This document shows, piece by piece, positions 43,178 to 52,635 of a DNA stretch of 64,000 nt. The notes under the pieces were generated by a model. That model was given only the letters and a program-made list of their open reading frames with translations, was not told where the DNA came from and did no database searches. The translations under genes and the position numbers were made by a program. The first letter of the stretch is position 1. Each line of letters opens with the position of its first letter. This DNA is from Phycisphaeraceae bacterium (GTDB lineage: Bacteria > Planctomycetota > Phycisphaerae > Phycisphaerales > SM1A02), in assembly GCA_015709595.1 (NCBI GenBank), contig CP054178.1, positions 992,001-1,056,000 on the forward strand, written 5' to 3'.

Positions 43178-43223
43178 TCCCGGCTGAAGCGAAGACGCAC
43201 GTCGGCGTACGGAGCCAGTGCTG

Positions 43224-44318
43224 ATGCATCACACGCTCATCCAACTCATCGCGGCCGCGGCGCTGGGAATGGCGTCGCCGCTCGTCGCCGTGCAGGATCC
43301 CCCGCCAGGCGGCGGAGCGGGTTCCGGGGGTTCCGGGGGCGCGCCGCCCGCCGGAGCGCAGAATGACCCCCTTGCCGGTGAGATGACCGACGCCTCCGAC
43401 AAGGCCGTGGAGCGGGGCTTCCAGTTCCTGCTTTCGCAGCAGATGTCCGACGGCTCCTTCGGTCGCGGGCGGCTGGAGTCCAACGTCGGCGTCACCGCCC
43501 TGGCCTGTCTGGCCCTCATGTCCGACGGCCACCTCCCGGGGCGCGGGGAATACGGCGAGGCGGTGCAGAAGGGGCTCCGGTTCATCCTCGACCGCGTCAC
43601 CGAGACCGGCTTCATCGTCGGCGAGACCACTTCGCACGGGCCGATGTACGAACATGGCTTCGCGGCCCTGTTCCTTGGCGAAATCTACGGCATGAACCCC
43701 AGCGACGAGCGCGTGCGCGAGGCGCTGGTCAAGGCCACGCACCTCATCATCAACTCGCAGAACGACGAGGGCGGCTGGCGCTACTACCCGGTCCCCTTCG
43801 ACGCGGACATCTCCGTCACCATCTGCGAGGTGATGGCCCTGCGCTCGGCGCGCAACGCGGGCATCAAGGTGCCCAAGGAAACCATCGACCGGGCCGTCGA
43901 ATACGTGCGCAACTGCCAGAACCACGACGGGGGCTTCCGCTACATGCTGGGCACCGGGGGCAGCGCCTGGCCCCGCACCGCGGCGGGCGTGGCCTCGCTC
44001 TTCTACGCCGGCATTCACGAGGACAACGCCATCGACCGCGGGCTGGACTACATCGCCCGCAACGCCATGCCCGGCGCCGCCAACCGCACCGGCGAGGCCC
44101 ACTACTTCTACGGCCACTATTACGCCGTGCAGGCCATGTACCTGGCGGGGGGCAAGCACTGGGAGAGGTGGTGGCCCGCCATCCGCGATGAACTGGTCCG
44201 CAGCCAGTCCAGCAACGGCTCGTGGCCCGACCACTACGCCAATGGGGCATACGGCACCGCGATGGCCCTCATCATCCTGCAGATGCCCAAGCGATATCTG
44301 CCCATCTTCCAGAAGTAA
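43224..44318 (+). CDS. Secreted alpha-alpha toroid (squalene cyclase-like repeat) protein
   Basis: A 364-residue protein with a signal peptide (about 1-23) and a Gly-rich linker (about 25-50). An alpha-alpha toroid follows, made of QW-like repeats: RGFQFLLSQQMSDGSFG, HLIINSQNDEGGWRYYP, EYVRNCQNHDGGFRYM and RSQSSNGSWPDHY. The fold is that of prenyltransferase beta subunits and terpene cyclases. The cyclase DXDD acid motif is not seen, and export makes terpene chemistry unlikely, so a binding or structural role fits better. ATG 43224 is nine bases after GGAG; GTG 43218 is possible. Co-directional with the DUF4175-like gene. Confidence 0.85.
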   Translation: MHHTLIQLIAAAALGMASPLVAVQDPPPGGGAGSGGSGGAPPAGAQNDPLAGEMTDASDKAVERGFQFLLSQQMSDGSFGRGRLESNVGVTALACLALMSDGHLPGRGEYGEAVQKGLRFILDRVTETGFIVGETTSHGPMYEHGFAALFLGEIYGMNPSDERVREALVKATHLIINSQNDEGGWRYYPVPFDADISVTICEVMALRSARNAGIKVPKETIDRAVEYVRNCQNHDGGFRYMLGTGGSAWPRTAAGVASLFYAGIHEDNAIDRGLDYIARNAMPGAANRTGEAHYFYGHYYAVQAMYLAGGKHWERWWPAIRDELVRSQSSNGSWPDHYANGAYGTAMALIILQMPKRYLPIFQK

Positions 44319-44330
44319 CGGGGACGCGGC

Positions 44331-45557
44331 TTGAACACGCCATCGCACACGAACACTCCGGGACGGATCACCTCGAATACGGCCGCGACGCTCGTCGCGC
44401 TGCTGGCCGGGCTGCTCCAGGCGCTTGGTGCGTCCGCCGCCTCCCTCGTCGGACCCGCGCTCTCCCAGCCGGCGGCGTCGGACCGCTTTCTGCTCATCCA
44501 GCGGACCCGCCCGGCGGAGGAAGTAACCCTGGTCGAGATCACCGACGCCCTGGTCCGGGTGCGCGACCGTAGCGGCTCGATGCGATCGATCGACCGGCGC
44601 GAGTGCGTCGCCGCCATCGCGCTGGACGTGCGCGTCACGCCGGGGTCGGAAGGTCTGCTGGTTCTCACGGACGGCCAGCGTCTGCCCGGCCGCGCCCGAC
44701 CCGGCTCGACCGACGGGGAGGGCGTCCTCACCTGGCAGCACCCATGGTTCGAGTCGCTGCGCATCCCCGCGCAGCGCCTCGCCTGGGCGCGGCTGACGCC
44801 CAACGCCCCCGAACCGCCCGCGGGCGACGCCGACGTGCTGCTGCTGACCAATGGCGATCGCATGGAGGGGTTGATCGAGTCCTTCGGGGACGAGATCACG
44901 CTTGACCGCGAAGGCGTGTCGGCCGCGGTGCCGCTGACCCGCGTCAGCGCGTTCCGCCTGCTCAACCCGCGCCGCGACCCCGCTCCTGATACGCCCCGGC
45001 TCTGGCTGCGCAACGACACGGTGGTGGATGTGGAGGGGCTTCGCCTGGCGGAGGACGGCTACCTGCGCTTCATGCTGCCTCTCAACAGCAGCGCCGCGGA
45101 CGAGAAGAACTACCGGCTGGCGTTCGTGGCGGGGATTCTGTTCCAGTCCGGCGCGCTGACCCCGCTGGGGTCGATGACGCCCCACGACGTGGAAGGTCCG
45201 CGTTCGCGGTATCTCATCACGCCGCCGCGCGTGTCCGACGCTCCCGCCGCGCTCGACCTGAAAACCGTGGAGTACGCCGGCCCGATGCAGGCCCGCTACA
45301 CGCTGCCCGCCGGGTCGATGCGCTTCGTGGCCGTGGCGCGGCTTCGCGACGACGCCGGGGCCTGGGCGGACTGCGAGGTCGTGGTGCGCGATGACGACCG
45401 CGAGGTCTTCCGCGCCCGGCTCAGCGCCGCAACCCGCAGCGTGGCGGTGAACGCCGACCTGTCCGGCGCGGAACTCTCCATCGAAGTCACCGAGGGGGCG
45501 CACGGCCCGATTCAGGACCAGGTGATCTTCGAGCAGCCGATGATCATCCGGCGATAG
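44331..45557 (+). CDS. Exported protein with C-terminal NPCBM-like domain
   Basis: A 408-residue protein starting at TTG 44331, 12 bases after the preceding stop; no in-frame ATG precedes residue 84. A signal or anchor segment is at about 18-38 (AATLVALLAGLLQALGASAA). Two similar beta-rich modules follow (about 50-120, ITDALVRVRDRSGSMRSIDRRE; about 165-230, LLLTNGDRMEGLIESFGDEITL), like those of planctomycete proteins with a DUF/SH3-like repeat. About 255-405 resembles NPCBM, a carbohydrate-binding module (MRFVAVARLRDDAG, VVVRDDDREVFRARL). Likely secreted and glycan-binding; the exact role is unknown. Part of the 38.6-45.6 kb run. Confidence 0.75.
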   Translation: MNTPSHTNTPGRITSNTAATLVALLAGLLQALGASAASLVGPALSQPAASDRFLLIQRTRPAEEVTLVEITDALVRVRDRSGSMRSIDRRECVAAIALDVRVTPGSEGLLVLTDGQRLPGRARPGSTDGEGVLTWQHPWFESLRIPAQRLAWARLTPNAPEPPAGDADVLLLTNGDRMEGLIESFGDEITLDREGVSAAVPLTRVSAFRLLNPRRDPAPDTPRLWLRNDTVVDVEGLRLAEDGYLRFMLPLNSSAADEKNYRLAFVAGILFQSGALTPLGSMTPHDVEGPRSRYLITPPRVSDAPAALDLKTVEYAGPMQARYTLPAGSMRFVAVARLRDDAGAWADCEVVVRDDDREVFRARLSAATRSVAVNADLSGAELSIEVTEGAHGPIQDQVIFEQPMIIRR

Positions 45558-45584
45558 CACGCGCCCCTTCGCGGCACGCACGTT

Positions 45585-45609
45585 CGCCCGCGCAGAAACT
45601 GCGCGGGCG
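45585..45609. terminator. Perfect 11-base hairpin
   Basis: cgcccgcgcag-aaa-ctgcgcgggcg, 28 bases after the NPCBM-like gene. It could end the DUF4175-to-NPCBM transcript. No T-tract follows. Confidence 0.6.
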
Positions 45610-45727
45610 ACGACCGCCGAACTCGACTCATTCACGCTCACGTGCCGATACAACCTGAATCGCGGCGAGTGGGTCGCCCACGACAGCGGGCCGCACTGGT
45701 GCATGGCCCGGTGGAAAGGAGTCATCC

Positions 45728-46384
45728 ATGGCCTCGCGCATCCACATGGCGGTCCATCTGGCCCTGATGCTCGTCATCGCCGGGCTCGTGGTGCTGCGGC
45801 TCGATTCAAGCCGGGCGCATGACCTGCTGGTCGAGAAACTGAACGCCCGCGCCCTCAAGGCCGAGCAGCACGCCCGCGCGCTCCTGGACGAGATCGAGGC
45901 CACGCGACACGAGCTGCGCTTCGCCCGCGAGGATGAACGCCAGGCCCGGCGTGAGCTGGCCGCGATCAGCCGCCACCTGACCGGCGCCGGCCCCGCCGGT
46001 GACGACCCGGCGGCCACTCCCGCCCTGCCTCACCCGGACGATCCGATCTTCGCCCGCTTGGACCCCACCGATGCGTCCCCGTCCGCTGAACCGGCGGACG
46101 CGACGGCCTCCTCGCCTTCGACGCCAACTCGCCTCGCGACGGGGGAAGACGGTTCGACTGCCCGGTCGCCTTCCGGACAGTCGCCATCGGACGAGCCGCA
46201 TGCCGCGCGCAGCGGCGCGCCGGTTGCGCCAGGAAGCGTCGCCTCGCCCTCGGCCTCCGACCTCGACGGGCTGCTGGCCCAGGCCGAGAAGGAAGTGCGC
46301 GAACGCTACCGGGATCAGCCGGAACTGCTGGCGCGGATGCTGGAGCTTCTCAAGCGCACGCGGGAGAGCAGCCGCCCGGAGTAG
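45728..46384 (+). CDS. Single-span membrane protein with coiled coil
   Basis: A 218-residue protein. Residues 8-24 form one membrane helix (VHLALMLVIAGLVVLRL). About 28-85 is a charged coiled coil (LLVEKLNARALKAEQHARALL, EIEATRHELRFAREDERQARREL). A Pro/Ser/Ala-rich disordered region (90-175) follows, and then a short C-terminal helix (LDGLLAQAEKEVRERY ... MLELLKRTRE). AAGGAG precedes ATG 45728. No family is recognised. It lies between a terminator-like hairpin and mqnB, so it may share a transcript with the latter. Confidence 0.75.
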   Translation: MASRIHMAVHLALMLVIAGLVVLRLDSSRAHDLLVEKLNARALKAEQHARALLDEIEATRHELRFAREDERQARRELAAISRHLTGAGPAGDDPAATPALPHPDDPIFARLDPTDASPSAEPADATASSPSTPTRLATGEDGSTARSPSGQSPSDEPHAARSGAPVAPGSVASPSASDLDGLLAQAEKEVRERYRDQPELLARMLELLKRTRESSRPE

Positions 46385-46438
46385 GTTCTCCCGTCGGACG
46401 CCCCGTCAGGCGAGGCGCCCGCGTCGTCAGCCAGGTCC

Positions 46439-47143
46439 ATGCGCATCCTGTTCATCACCTCCGTTGAGAAGGAAGCCCAGGCGATCCGATCCTCGCCGCG
46501 CGAGGGGGATGGCTCGATGGTGGTCGTGTCGGGCGTGGGGCGGGTCAACGCCGCCTGCGCCGTGACGGAAACCATCCTGCGCCATGGTCCGTTCGACCTG
46601 GTGATCAACGCGGGAATCGCCGGCGTGCTGCCCGCATCCACGCCGCCCGGCGCATCACGGTTGACGTATCCCCTTGCGATCGGCGACGTGGTGCTCGCCT
46701 CGCGCAGCGTCTACGCCGAGGAAGGACTGCTGACCCCCGCGGGATTTCAGGATATGGCGGCTTTGGGCTTCCCCTTGGGCGACTTTCCGGGCAACGCCGT
46801 GCCGGGCCATGAGTCGACCATCGAGCGGCTGCGCGCGGCGCTGGAGGCGCCATCCACGAGCGGCTCCGCGTTCTCGGGGTTCGCCGTCGCGCCCATCGCC
46901 ACCGTCGCCACCTGCTCGGGCGCCGATGACCTGGCGCTGACCATCGCGGCCCGCACCGGCGCTCTCGCCGAAGCCATGGAGGGCGCCGCCGCGCTGCACG
47001 CCGCCCGGCGACTGGGCACGCCCGCGATTGAACTGCGCGCCATCAGCAACACCACGGGCGACCGATCGCGTCAGCGATGGAACATCCCCGCCGCGCTGGA
47101 GGCGCTGGGTCGCGCGGTTCGCGCCGTGTCGGACGCTCTCTGA
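46439..47143 (+). CDS. mqnB: Futalosine hydrolase
   Basis: A 234-residue nucleoside phosphorylase-fold protein. MqnB removes hypoxanthine from futalosine in the futalosine route to menaquinone. The fold is shown by LVINAGIAGVLP (about 56-67), the IGDVVLASRSVYAEEG block, the purine-binding region and EAMEGAAALHAARRLG. The family-specific ending is ELRAISNTTGDRSRQRW, where MqnB proteins have SN-x-x-G-x-R-x-x-x-x-W. The length fits. The related MTA/SAH nucleosidase is the alternative, but the NTTGDR...W signature favours MqnB. No other mqn genes lie in the window. Confidence 0.87.
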   Translation: MRILFITSVEKEAQAIRSSPREGDGSMVVVSGVGRVNAACAVTETILRHGPFDLVINAGIAGVLPASTPPGASRLTYPLAIGDVVLASRSVYAEEGLLTPAGFQDMAALGFPLGDFPGNAVPGHESTIERLRAALEAPSTSGSAFSGFAVAPIATVATCSGADDLALTIAARTGALAEAMEGAAALHAARRLGTPAIELRAISNTTGDRSRQRWNIPAALEALGRAVRAVSDAL

Positions 47144-47181
47144 CCCCGTGGGAGGCAGGGCCCCGTGGGCTGACGCGTCAA

Positions 47182-47253
47182 AGCGGGTGACCGGATTCGA
47201 ACCGGCGACGTTCAGCTTGGGAAGCTGACATTCTACCACTGAATTACACCCGC
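47182..47253 (-). tRNA. tRNA-Gly(CCC)
   Basis: Read on the minus strand, a full cloverleaf of 72 bases. The acceptor stem is gcgggtg/cacccgc, the D arm carries tcagtggtaga, and the anticodon stem tcagc/gctga encloses the loop ttcccaa (anticodon CCC). The T arm is gccgg-ttcgaat-ccggt. CCA is not encoded. Confidence 0.96.
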
Positions 47254-47395
47254 AATCACGGCTCGATTGTACGCGCCTGCCGCGGTGACGCAACCACCTC
47301 TCGCGAGCGTTGACGACTCGACCGCGAGTCAACGTGACAGCGAGCGACGCGAGCCGTTGCGTCACCCGGACAACCGGCCGCCAACACGCATCGCG

Positions 47396-47755
47396 TCAGT
47401 GGACCGACTCGCCCGTCAGACGGGTACGCTCGTTCTGCGCCGCCGCATCCACCACCGCCAGCCAGAAGGGAGCGCCGAAGATGAGCGAGTAGAGGGTCAA
47501 CCCGATGGTGCAGAGCCCGGCCAGCTCCCAGCCGTACATGACGACCGCCAGGATGAACGACACCAGCCCCACGCCCAGGATGATCCAGACCACCGACCTG
47601 GCCCCAGCCCAGTCGGCCCGCAGGTCCACTTCCTCATCGGTCAGGGCTGCCGGCGCCTCATTCGCCGCCTGGCTGACGGCGGCGGCGGGCCTCAGTGACG
47701 CCTCATCCGGCGCGGGGGCGTCGAGCAGGGCGCGATCGAAACGCAGGGTCGTCAT
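47396..47755 (-). CDS. Small two-span membrane protein
   Basis: A 119-residue protein: a cytoplasmic acidic N-terminus (1-48) and two membrane helices, about 54-75 (VVWIILGVGLVSFILAVVM) and 78-102 (AGLCTIGLTLYSLIFGAPFWL). The tail is short and polar. AAGGAGA stands seven bases before ATG 47755, one of the best ribosome binding sites in the window. A promoter with an operator-like inverted repeat lies upstream. No family is recognised; conserved small membrane proteins of this kind in planctomycetes are uncharacterised. Confidence 0.8.
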   Translation of the reverse strand: MTTLRFDRALLDAPAPDEASLRPAAAVSQAANEAPAALTDEEVDLRADWAGARSVVWIILGVGLVSFILAVVMYGWELAGLCTIGLTLYSLIFGAPFWLAVVDAAAQNERTRLTGESVH

Positions 47756-47798
47756 GGCATCGTCTCCTTCGGCCGCTCCAACGAGACGCGGCGCGAAA

Positions 47799-47838
47799 AA
47801 CATACCAATCGATCCGGATCAATCAAGACCAGTTGGTC
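47799..47838 (-). promoter_or_regulatory. Promoter with embedded inverted repeats
   Basis: On the minus strand TTGATT (47821-47826) and TATGTT (47799-47804) lie 16 bases apart, each matching four of six consensus bases. The spacer contains the palindrome gatccggatc (47811-47820), and an inverted repeat gacca-gt-tggtc abuts the -35 (47827-47838). The arrangement could be an operator for a repressor. Confidence 0.4.
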
Positions 47839-47960
47839 CGATGAGGGAAGTTTCCCTGAGGGGTTCCGTTGTCGGTTCTCGGTGACACCGGATCAGCGGG
47901 ATCGGGGTCTTCGACATGCTGGACGCACCCCACGCCGGAGCCGGGAGTACACTTGGACTG

Positions 47961-49286
47961 ATGTCGCCGATCCGTTTGATTCCGGTCCGGTTGTTCGCCG
48001 CGCTGCTGATCGCGGCCGCCTCGGTGCTCGTGGCGGCGTGGGAGGGCCACGCGCAGCAATCGCCGAACTCGCCTCCCGCCGCCACGGGGTCATGGTGGGA
48101 CCGCGCCCCGGTCGTCACCAGTCGCTACTACCGCATCAAGAGCGACCTGCCCCAGGAGCAGCTCAAGCCGCTGGTCGAGCACCTCGATCGAACGTTCGAG
48201 GCATATGTCGGGCTGCTGGGCAACCTGCGGCAGAATCTGCCCGCGTCATTCGATGTGCTGATCTTCGCGCAGCGGGCGGACTACGTGGCCACGCTGGGCA
48301 ACCAGTACGCCGTCAACGGTCAGGGGAGCGGCGGCATGTTCTTCTCCAACCCGCGCGGCAGCGCGCTGGCGCTGTGGACGGAGAACCTGCCCATCCGACG
48401 CGTCCATCACGTCATCCAGCACGAGGGCTTCCACCAGGTGGCCTTCGCGCTGTTCGGGGGCAACCTCTCGCCGTGGGTGAACGAGGGGCTGGCCGAGTTC
48501 TTCGGTGAGGCGGCCATGGTCAACGGCAAACTGGTGCTGGGCCAGACCAACCCGCGCGTGCTGCGCAGCGTGCAGGACGCCATCGAGAAGAAGACCTACA
48601 TCCCCTTCCGCCAGATGGTGCAGATGGACGGCGCTACCTGGAACGCCGCCGTGCAGAACGGCAGCGCCAAGGTGCAGTACGAGCAGGCGTGGTCGATGGT
48701 CCACTTCCTGGTGTACGGCGACGGCGGCCGCTACGACGCCATGTTCGGGCAGTACCTGCGGCTGCTCAATGCGGGATACAACCCCTACGAGTCGTTCGTG
48801 CGGGCTTTCCGCAGTGATGATCTGGAGGACTTCGAGCGCAAGTGGGCGGCGTTCATGTCGCAGGCCAGGCCCAGCGCGTTCACCACGGCGATGGAGCGGA
48901 CGGAGTTTCTCGCCGCGGGCCTGCTCGAACTGTCACGTCGCAAGGTCTACCCCAAGACGATCGATGAACTGCGCGATCGGCTGCGTTCGATCCAGTTCAC
49001 CTACACGATGACGCAGCACGGCATCAACACGGTGCTGAGCGCTGAAGATGACGCCCTCTTCACCGTGCCGACGGACGACCTGACGAAGAAGGACGCCGCG
49101 CCGGCCTTCAAGATCACCGAGACCTCGATGCGCGGCGTGAAGCCCAAGGAACTGCGGCTCAACCGCGACAACCCCTTCCCGCCCACGCTCACCACCGTGG
49201 ACTTGGCCCCCAACAACCTGCAGGTGCGCTGGGTGCGCAACATGGAAACGAACGAGTTCACGTTCGCGATTGAGGTGGTGAGGTAG
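47961..49286 (+). CDS. Secreted DUF1570 family protein (gluzincin-like peptidase)
   Basis: A 441-residue protein with a signal peptide (about 8-32, ending EGHAQ). The DUF1570 domain carries a zinc-peptidase motif: IQHEGFHQVAF (HExxH, about residues 153-163) followed by SPWVNEGLAEFFGE, where the second Glu fits the third zinc ligand of gluzincins. About 345-441 is a C-terminal part without a recognised fold. Members are abundant in planctomycetes; the substrate is unknown. TACACT ends seven bases before ATG 47961, which suggests a leaderless mRNA; no ribosome binding site is seen. Confidence 0.85.
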   Translation: MSPIRLIPVRLFAALLIAAASVLVAAWEGHAQQSPNSPPAATGSWWDRAPVVTSRYYRIKSDLPQEQLKPLVEHLDRTFEAYVGLLGNLRQNLPASFDVLIFAQRADYVATLGNQYAVNGQGSGGMFFSNPRGSALALWTENLPIRRVHHVIQHEGFHQVAFALFGGNLSPWVNEGLAEFFGEAAMVNGKLVLGQTNPRVLRSVQDAIEKKTYIPFRQMVQMDGATWNAAVQNGSAKVQYEQAWSMVHFLVYGDGGRYDAMFGQYLRLLNAGYNPYESFVRAFRSDDLEDFERKWAAFMSQARPSAFTTAMERTEFLAAGLLELSRRKVYPKTIDELRDRLRSIQFTYTMTQHGINTVLSAEDDALFTVPTDDLTKKDAAPAFKITETSMRGVKPKELRLNRDNPFPPTLTTVDLAPNNLQVRWVRNMETNEFTFAIEVVR

Positions 49287-49325
49287 GGACTATCGGCTGT
49301 TGGCGGTTGGCTGATGGCTGATGGT

Positions 49326-50120
49326 TCAACCATTCTCTCCCCGATCGCGATTCCATGCGCACTCCGGGCAGACGACTCGTGCCCCCTCTCCCTCATGGAG
49401 AGGGCCGGGGTGAGGGCCGCTCTCCGGCCTGATGGGTGGTGGCTCACCCCTCACTCCTCCCACGTGCCCCCGCAGGTCGTAGGCGCACATCGGGCAGCGT
49501 CCGCGCCGGCGGCGGTGGGCGCGCTTCGCCGCGCCGATGCCGGTGAACAGGGCGAACCAGAGGGCGGCGTAGAAGAGGGTGTTGATGATAAGGCCGGGGA
49601 GGATGGGGCGGAAAGGGAGAGCGCGTCGATACTCGGAGATGTTCGACAGTGGACCGCTCGGCTTTGGCAGTTCAATGCCGCCAGCCAGGCCCCTCGGCAC
49701 CCAACCGGTGCCCCGCAACTCGATGACGCTTCCCGCGTCGTACCAAAGCGCCCGGAGCGGCCAGCCACGCATCTCAACCCAACGTATCTCGCATACCCAC
49801 TCCCCTGATGCGTACTGTGGAAGCGGATGTTCAAGGCCGCCAACTTCCGGTACCAACTCATGGGGCGCGGGTGACGATGACTTCGGGGCATTGTGAAAGT
49901 GGGCGTATCGCGCGCTCGAAACCAACGTTGTGCCCACGCGCTCCTCTCGGAACACCTCCCAGTCTTCCTCTCCCGACGACTCGATGGCGTGTGACGGCTG
50001 ATAGACCTCCTGGCTGGGGTCATCAACTTGAATCAGCCACACCATCCCCCACGCCACCCCCACCGTCGCCACGACGCCGAGGGCGAGACAAAGCAGGATG
50101 CGGATGGCCCATCGCTTCAC
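49326..50120 (-). CDS. Membrane protein with split C-terminal zinc ribbon
   Basis: A 264-residue protein from GTG 50120, 10 bases after the upstream stop. One membrane helix lies at about 5-28 (ILLCLALGVVATVGVAWGMVWL) and a second at about 176-198 (LIINTLFYAALWFALFTGIGA). The C-terminal zinc ribbon has knuckles CPMCAYDLRG (about 209-218) and CPECAW (about 251-256). The gap between knuckles is 38 residues against about 11-12 in the relatives at 20795 and 62812. The extra part (PESGPHPGPLHEGEGA) is the translation of a palindromic repeat also found at 50965. The gene appears intact in frame. Function unknown. Confidence 0.72.
   Translation of the reverse strand: MKRWAIRILLCLALGVVATVGVAWGMVWLIQVDDPSQEVYQPSHAIESSGEEDWEVFREERVGTTLVSSARYAHFHNAPKSSSPAPHELVPEVGGLEHPLPQYASGEWVCEIRWVEMRGWPLRALWYDAGSVIELRGTGWVPRGLAGGIELPKPSGPLSNISEYRRALPFRPILPGLIINTLFYAALWFALFTGIGAAKRAHRRRRGRCPMCAYDLRGHVGGVRGEPPPIRPESGPHPGPLHEGEGARVVCPECAWNRDRGENG
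49384..49417 (-). repeat. CCCTCTC palindrome repeat inside a coding sequence
   Basis: Hairpin ccctctc-cctcatg-gagaggg (49384-49404) followed by ccggggtgaggg. The same unit recurs at 50965-50995 and, inverted, at 51012-51050. Here it lies between the two zinc-ribbon knuckles of the gene at 49326-50120 and is translated as PHPGPLHEGEG. Confidence 0.75.
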
Positions 50121-50130
50121 GGCCTGACCC

Positions 50131-50700
50131 TCATGCGTCCAGTTCCGCCGCCGCCGCGCGCGCCGCGGCGAGGTGCTCCGCCGATCCGTGCTCGCTGCAC
50201 CACTGCTCGACGTACGGCCAGTCGAGTGCATCATGCTGGCGCGCGATGACGTGGATCACATCGCGCATGTCCTTTTCACGGGCGCGAAGCGCGTACCACC
50301 GCAGTTTCTGCACCTCGACATCTTCCGGCGTGGGAAACCAGGTCATGCGATCCAGGAACAAGACCTGCCTTCTTCGGGCAAAGCGTTTCTGATCGTGGGC
50401 ATCATCGCTCAGTTCAAACGCTTCCAGCAGCAGGCCGCTGGGTCGATGCAGGAACTTGTGCTGCACCTTGCCGGTCACCGTCTCGAACGACAACTGCGCA
50501 TCGCGCTCGAAGTCCGACCCGAGGCGTCGGGCCACTTGCGCCATCGCATCCGGCGCTGCTTCAATGAGAAAGTCGGCGTCGTATGTCGCGTCTGGGTCGC
50601 CATAGGCGCTGCTGACCCACGACGCCGTGACGAGGTGGGCAATCCCCTGCTCGTTCAGGGCTTCGATGAACAACTGGACTGCCTCGGGCGACTGGATCAT
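50131..50700 (-). CDS. Nucleotidyltransferase-like protein
   Basis: A 189-residue protein. The N-terminus (ALNEQGIAHLVTASWVSSAYGDPDATYDADFLIEA, about 14-48) follows the pattern of small DUF6036-type nucleotidyltransferases, where the usual motif is GS...YG-x-x-R-x-T-x-D-x-D. Here the Gly of GS is replaced (TAS) and the Arg reads Asp, but the D-x-D acids (YDADF) remain. The C-terminal part (VEVQKLRWYALRAREKDMRDVIHVI) fits the same family. Its ATG overlaps the stop of the upstream 77-residue gene, so they are coupled. Many such pairs are toxin-antitoxin-like, but activity is not certain. Confidence 0.75.
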   Translation of the reverse strand: MIQSPEAVQLFIEALNEQGIAHLVTASWVSSAYGDPDATYDADFLIEAAPDAMAQVARRLGSDFERDAQLSFETVTGKVQHKFLHRPSGLLLEAFELSDDAHDQKRFARRRQVLFLDRMTWFPTPEDVEVQKLRWYALRAREKDMRDVIHVIARQHDALDWPYVEQWCSEHGSAEHLAAARAAAAELDA

Positions 50701-50930
50701 GACCGCCGCGGCCCCTCACGGACTTCGCGCATGCGCTGAAGGAACCGCTCATGCACTTCCTGCTCATCGGCGTGCGGGTACTTCATGCGTATGCCCGCCC
50801 GAATCGACTCGGCGACGAGGTCGAACATGCCAAGCCCCGCCCACCCGCGCTGCTCGAACGTGAGCGCATCGATCGCCCGCCGCTTCCGCGACTCGAGTTC
50901 ATCGATGAAGTCGCCCGTCGGTTTGACCAT
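50697..50930 (-). CDS. Small protein paired with nucleotidyltransferase-like gene
   Basis: A 77-residue acidic/basic protein without signal or membrane segment (MVKPTGDFIDELESRKRRAI at the start, HERFLQRMREVREGPRRS at the end), predicted helical. Its stop overlaps the next start by four bases, and the intergenic repeat cluster lies just upstream. Similar short genes precede nucleotidyltransferase-like genes in other planctomycetes as far as I recall. It could be an antitoxin or an accessory factor. Confidence 0.7.
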   Translation of the reverse strand: MVKPTGDFIDELESRKRRAIDALTFEQRGWAGLGMFDLVAESIRAGIRMKYPHADEQEVHERFLQRMREVREGPRRS

Positions 50931-50964
50931 CGTTCGACTATTCTAGAAACGATCCCGAAATCCC

Positions 50965-51050
50965 CTCTCCCTCTGGGAGAGCGTTGGGGTGAGGGCGCCT
51001 TCTTCAAGGATTCCGCCCCTCACGCGGCCCTCTCCCCTCGGGGGAGCGGG
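50965..51050. repeat. Inverted pair of CCCTCTC palindrome repeats
   Basis: Copy one: ctctccc-tct-gggagag at 50965-50981 with the tail cgttggggtgagggc. Copy two lies in the opposite orientation at 51012-51050 (minus strand reads gagagggccgcgtgagggg). They fill the gap between the 77-residue gene and the DUF1501 gene. Confidence 0.75.
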
Positions 51051-51060
51051 TTCTCCTCCC

Positions 51061-52533
<1,473 letters not shown>

Positions 52534-52635
52534 GGGGCGGCGTGCGAAGCGCGGCGTCGTGGGCGCGGCTGGGAAGGATGGGACTACACTGCGCGGCGTC
52601 ATTACCGCGATTCCATTCTCTCACAGATCACCCAC

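Noticed and set aside
43224-44318. Squalene-hopene cyclase
   Set aside because: The toroid repeats are present, but the catalytic DXDD acid motif is not seen, the protein is too short and it has a signal peptide.
43020-45725. A 901-codon minus-strand open frame
   Set aside because: It spans three well-supported plus-strand genes and has no recognisable domain.
49384-51050. CRISPR array
   Set aside because: The repeats are few, palindromic, in both orientations and not evenly spaced; no cas genes are present.
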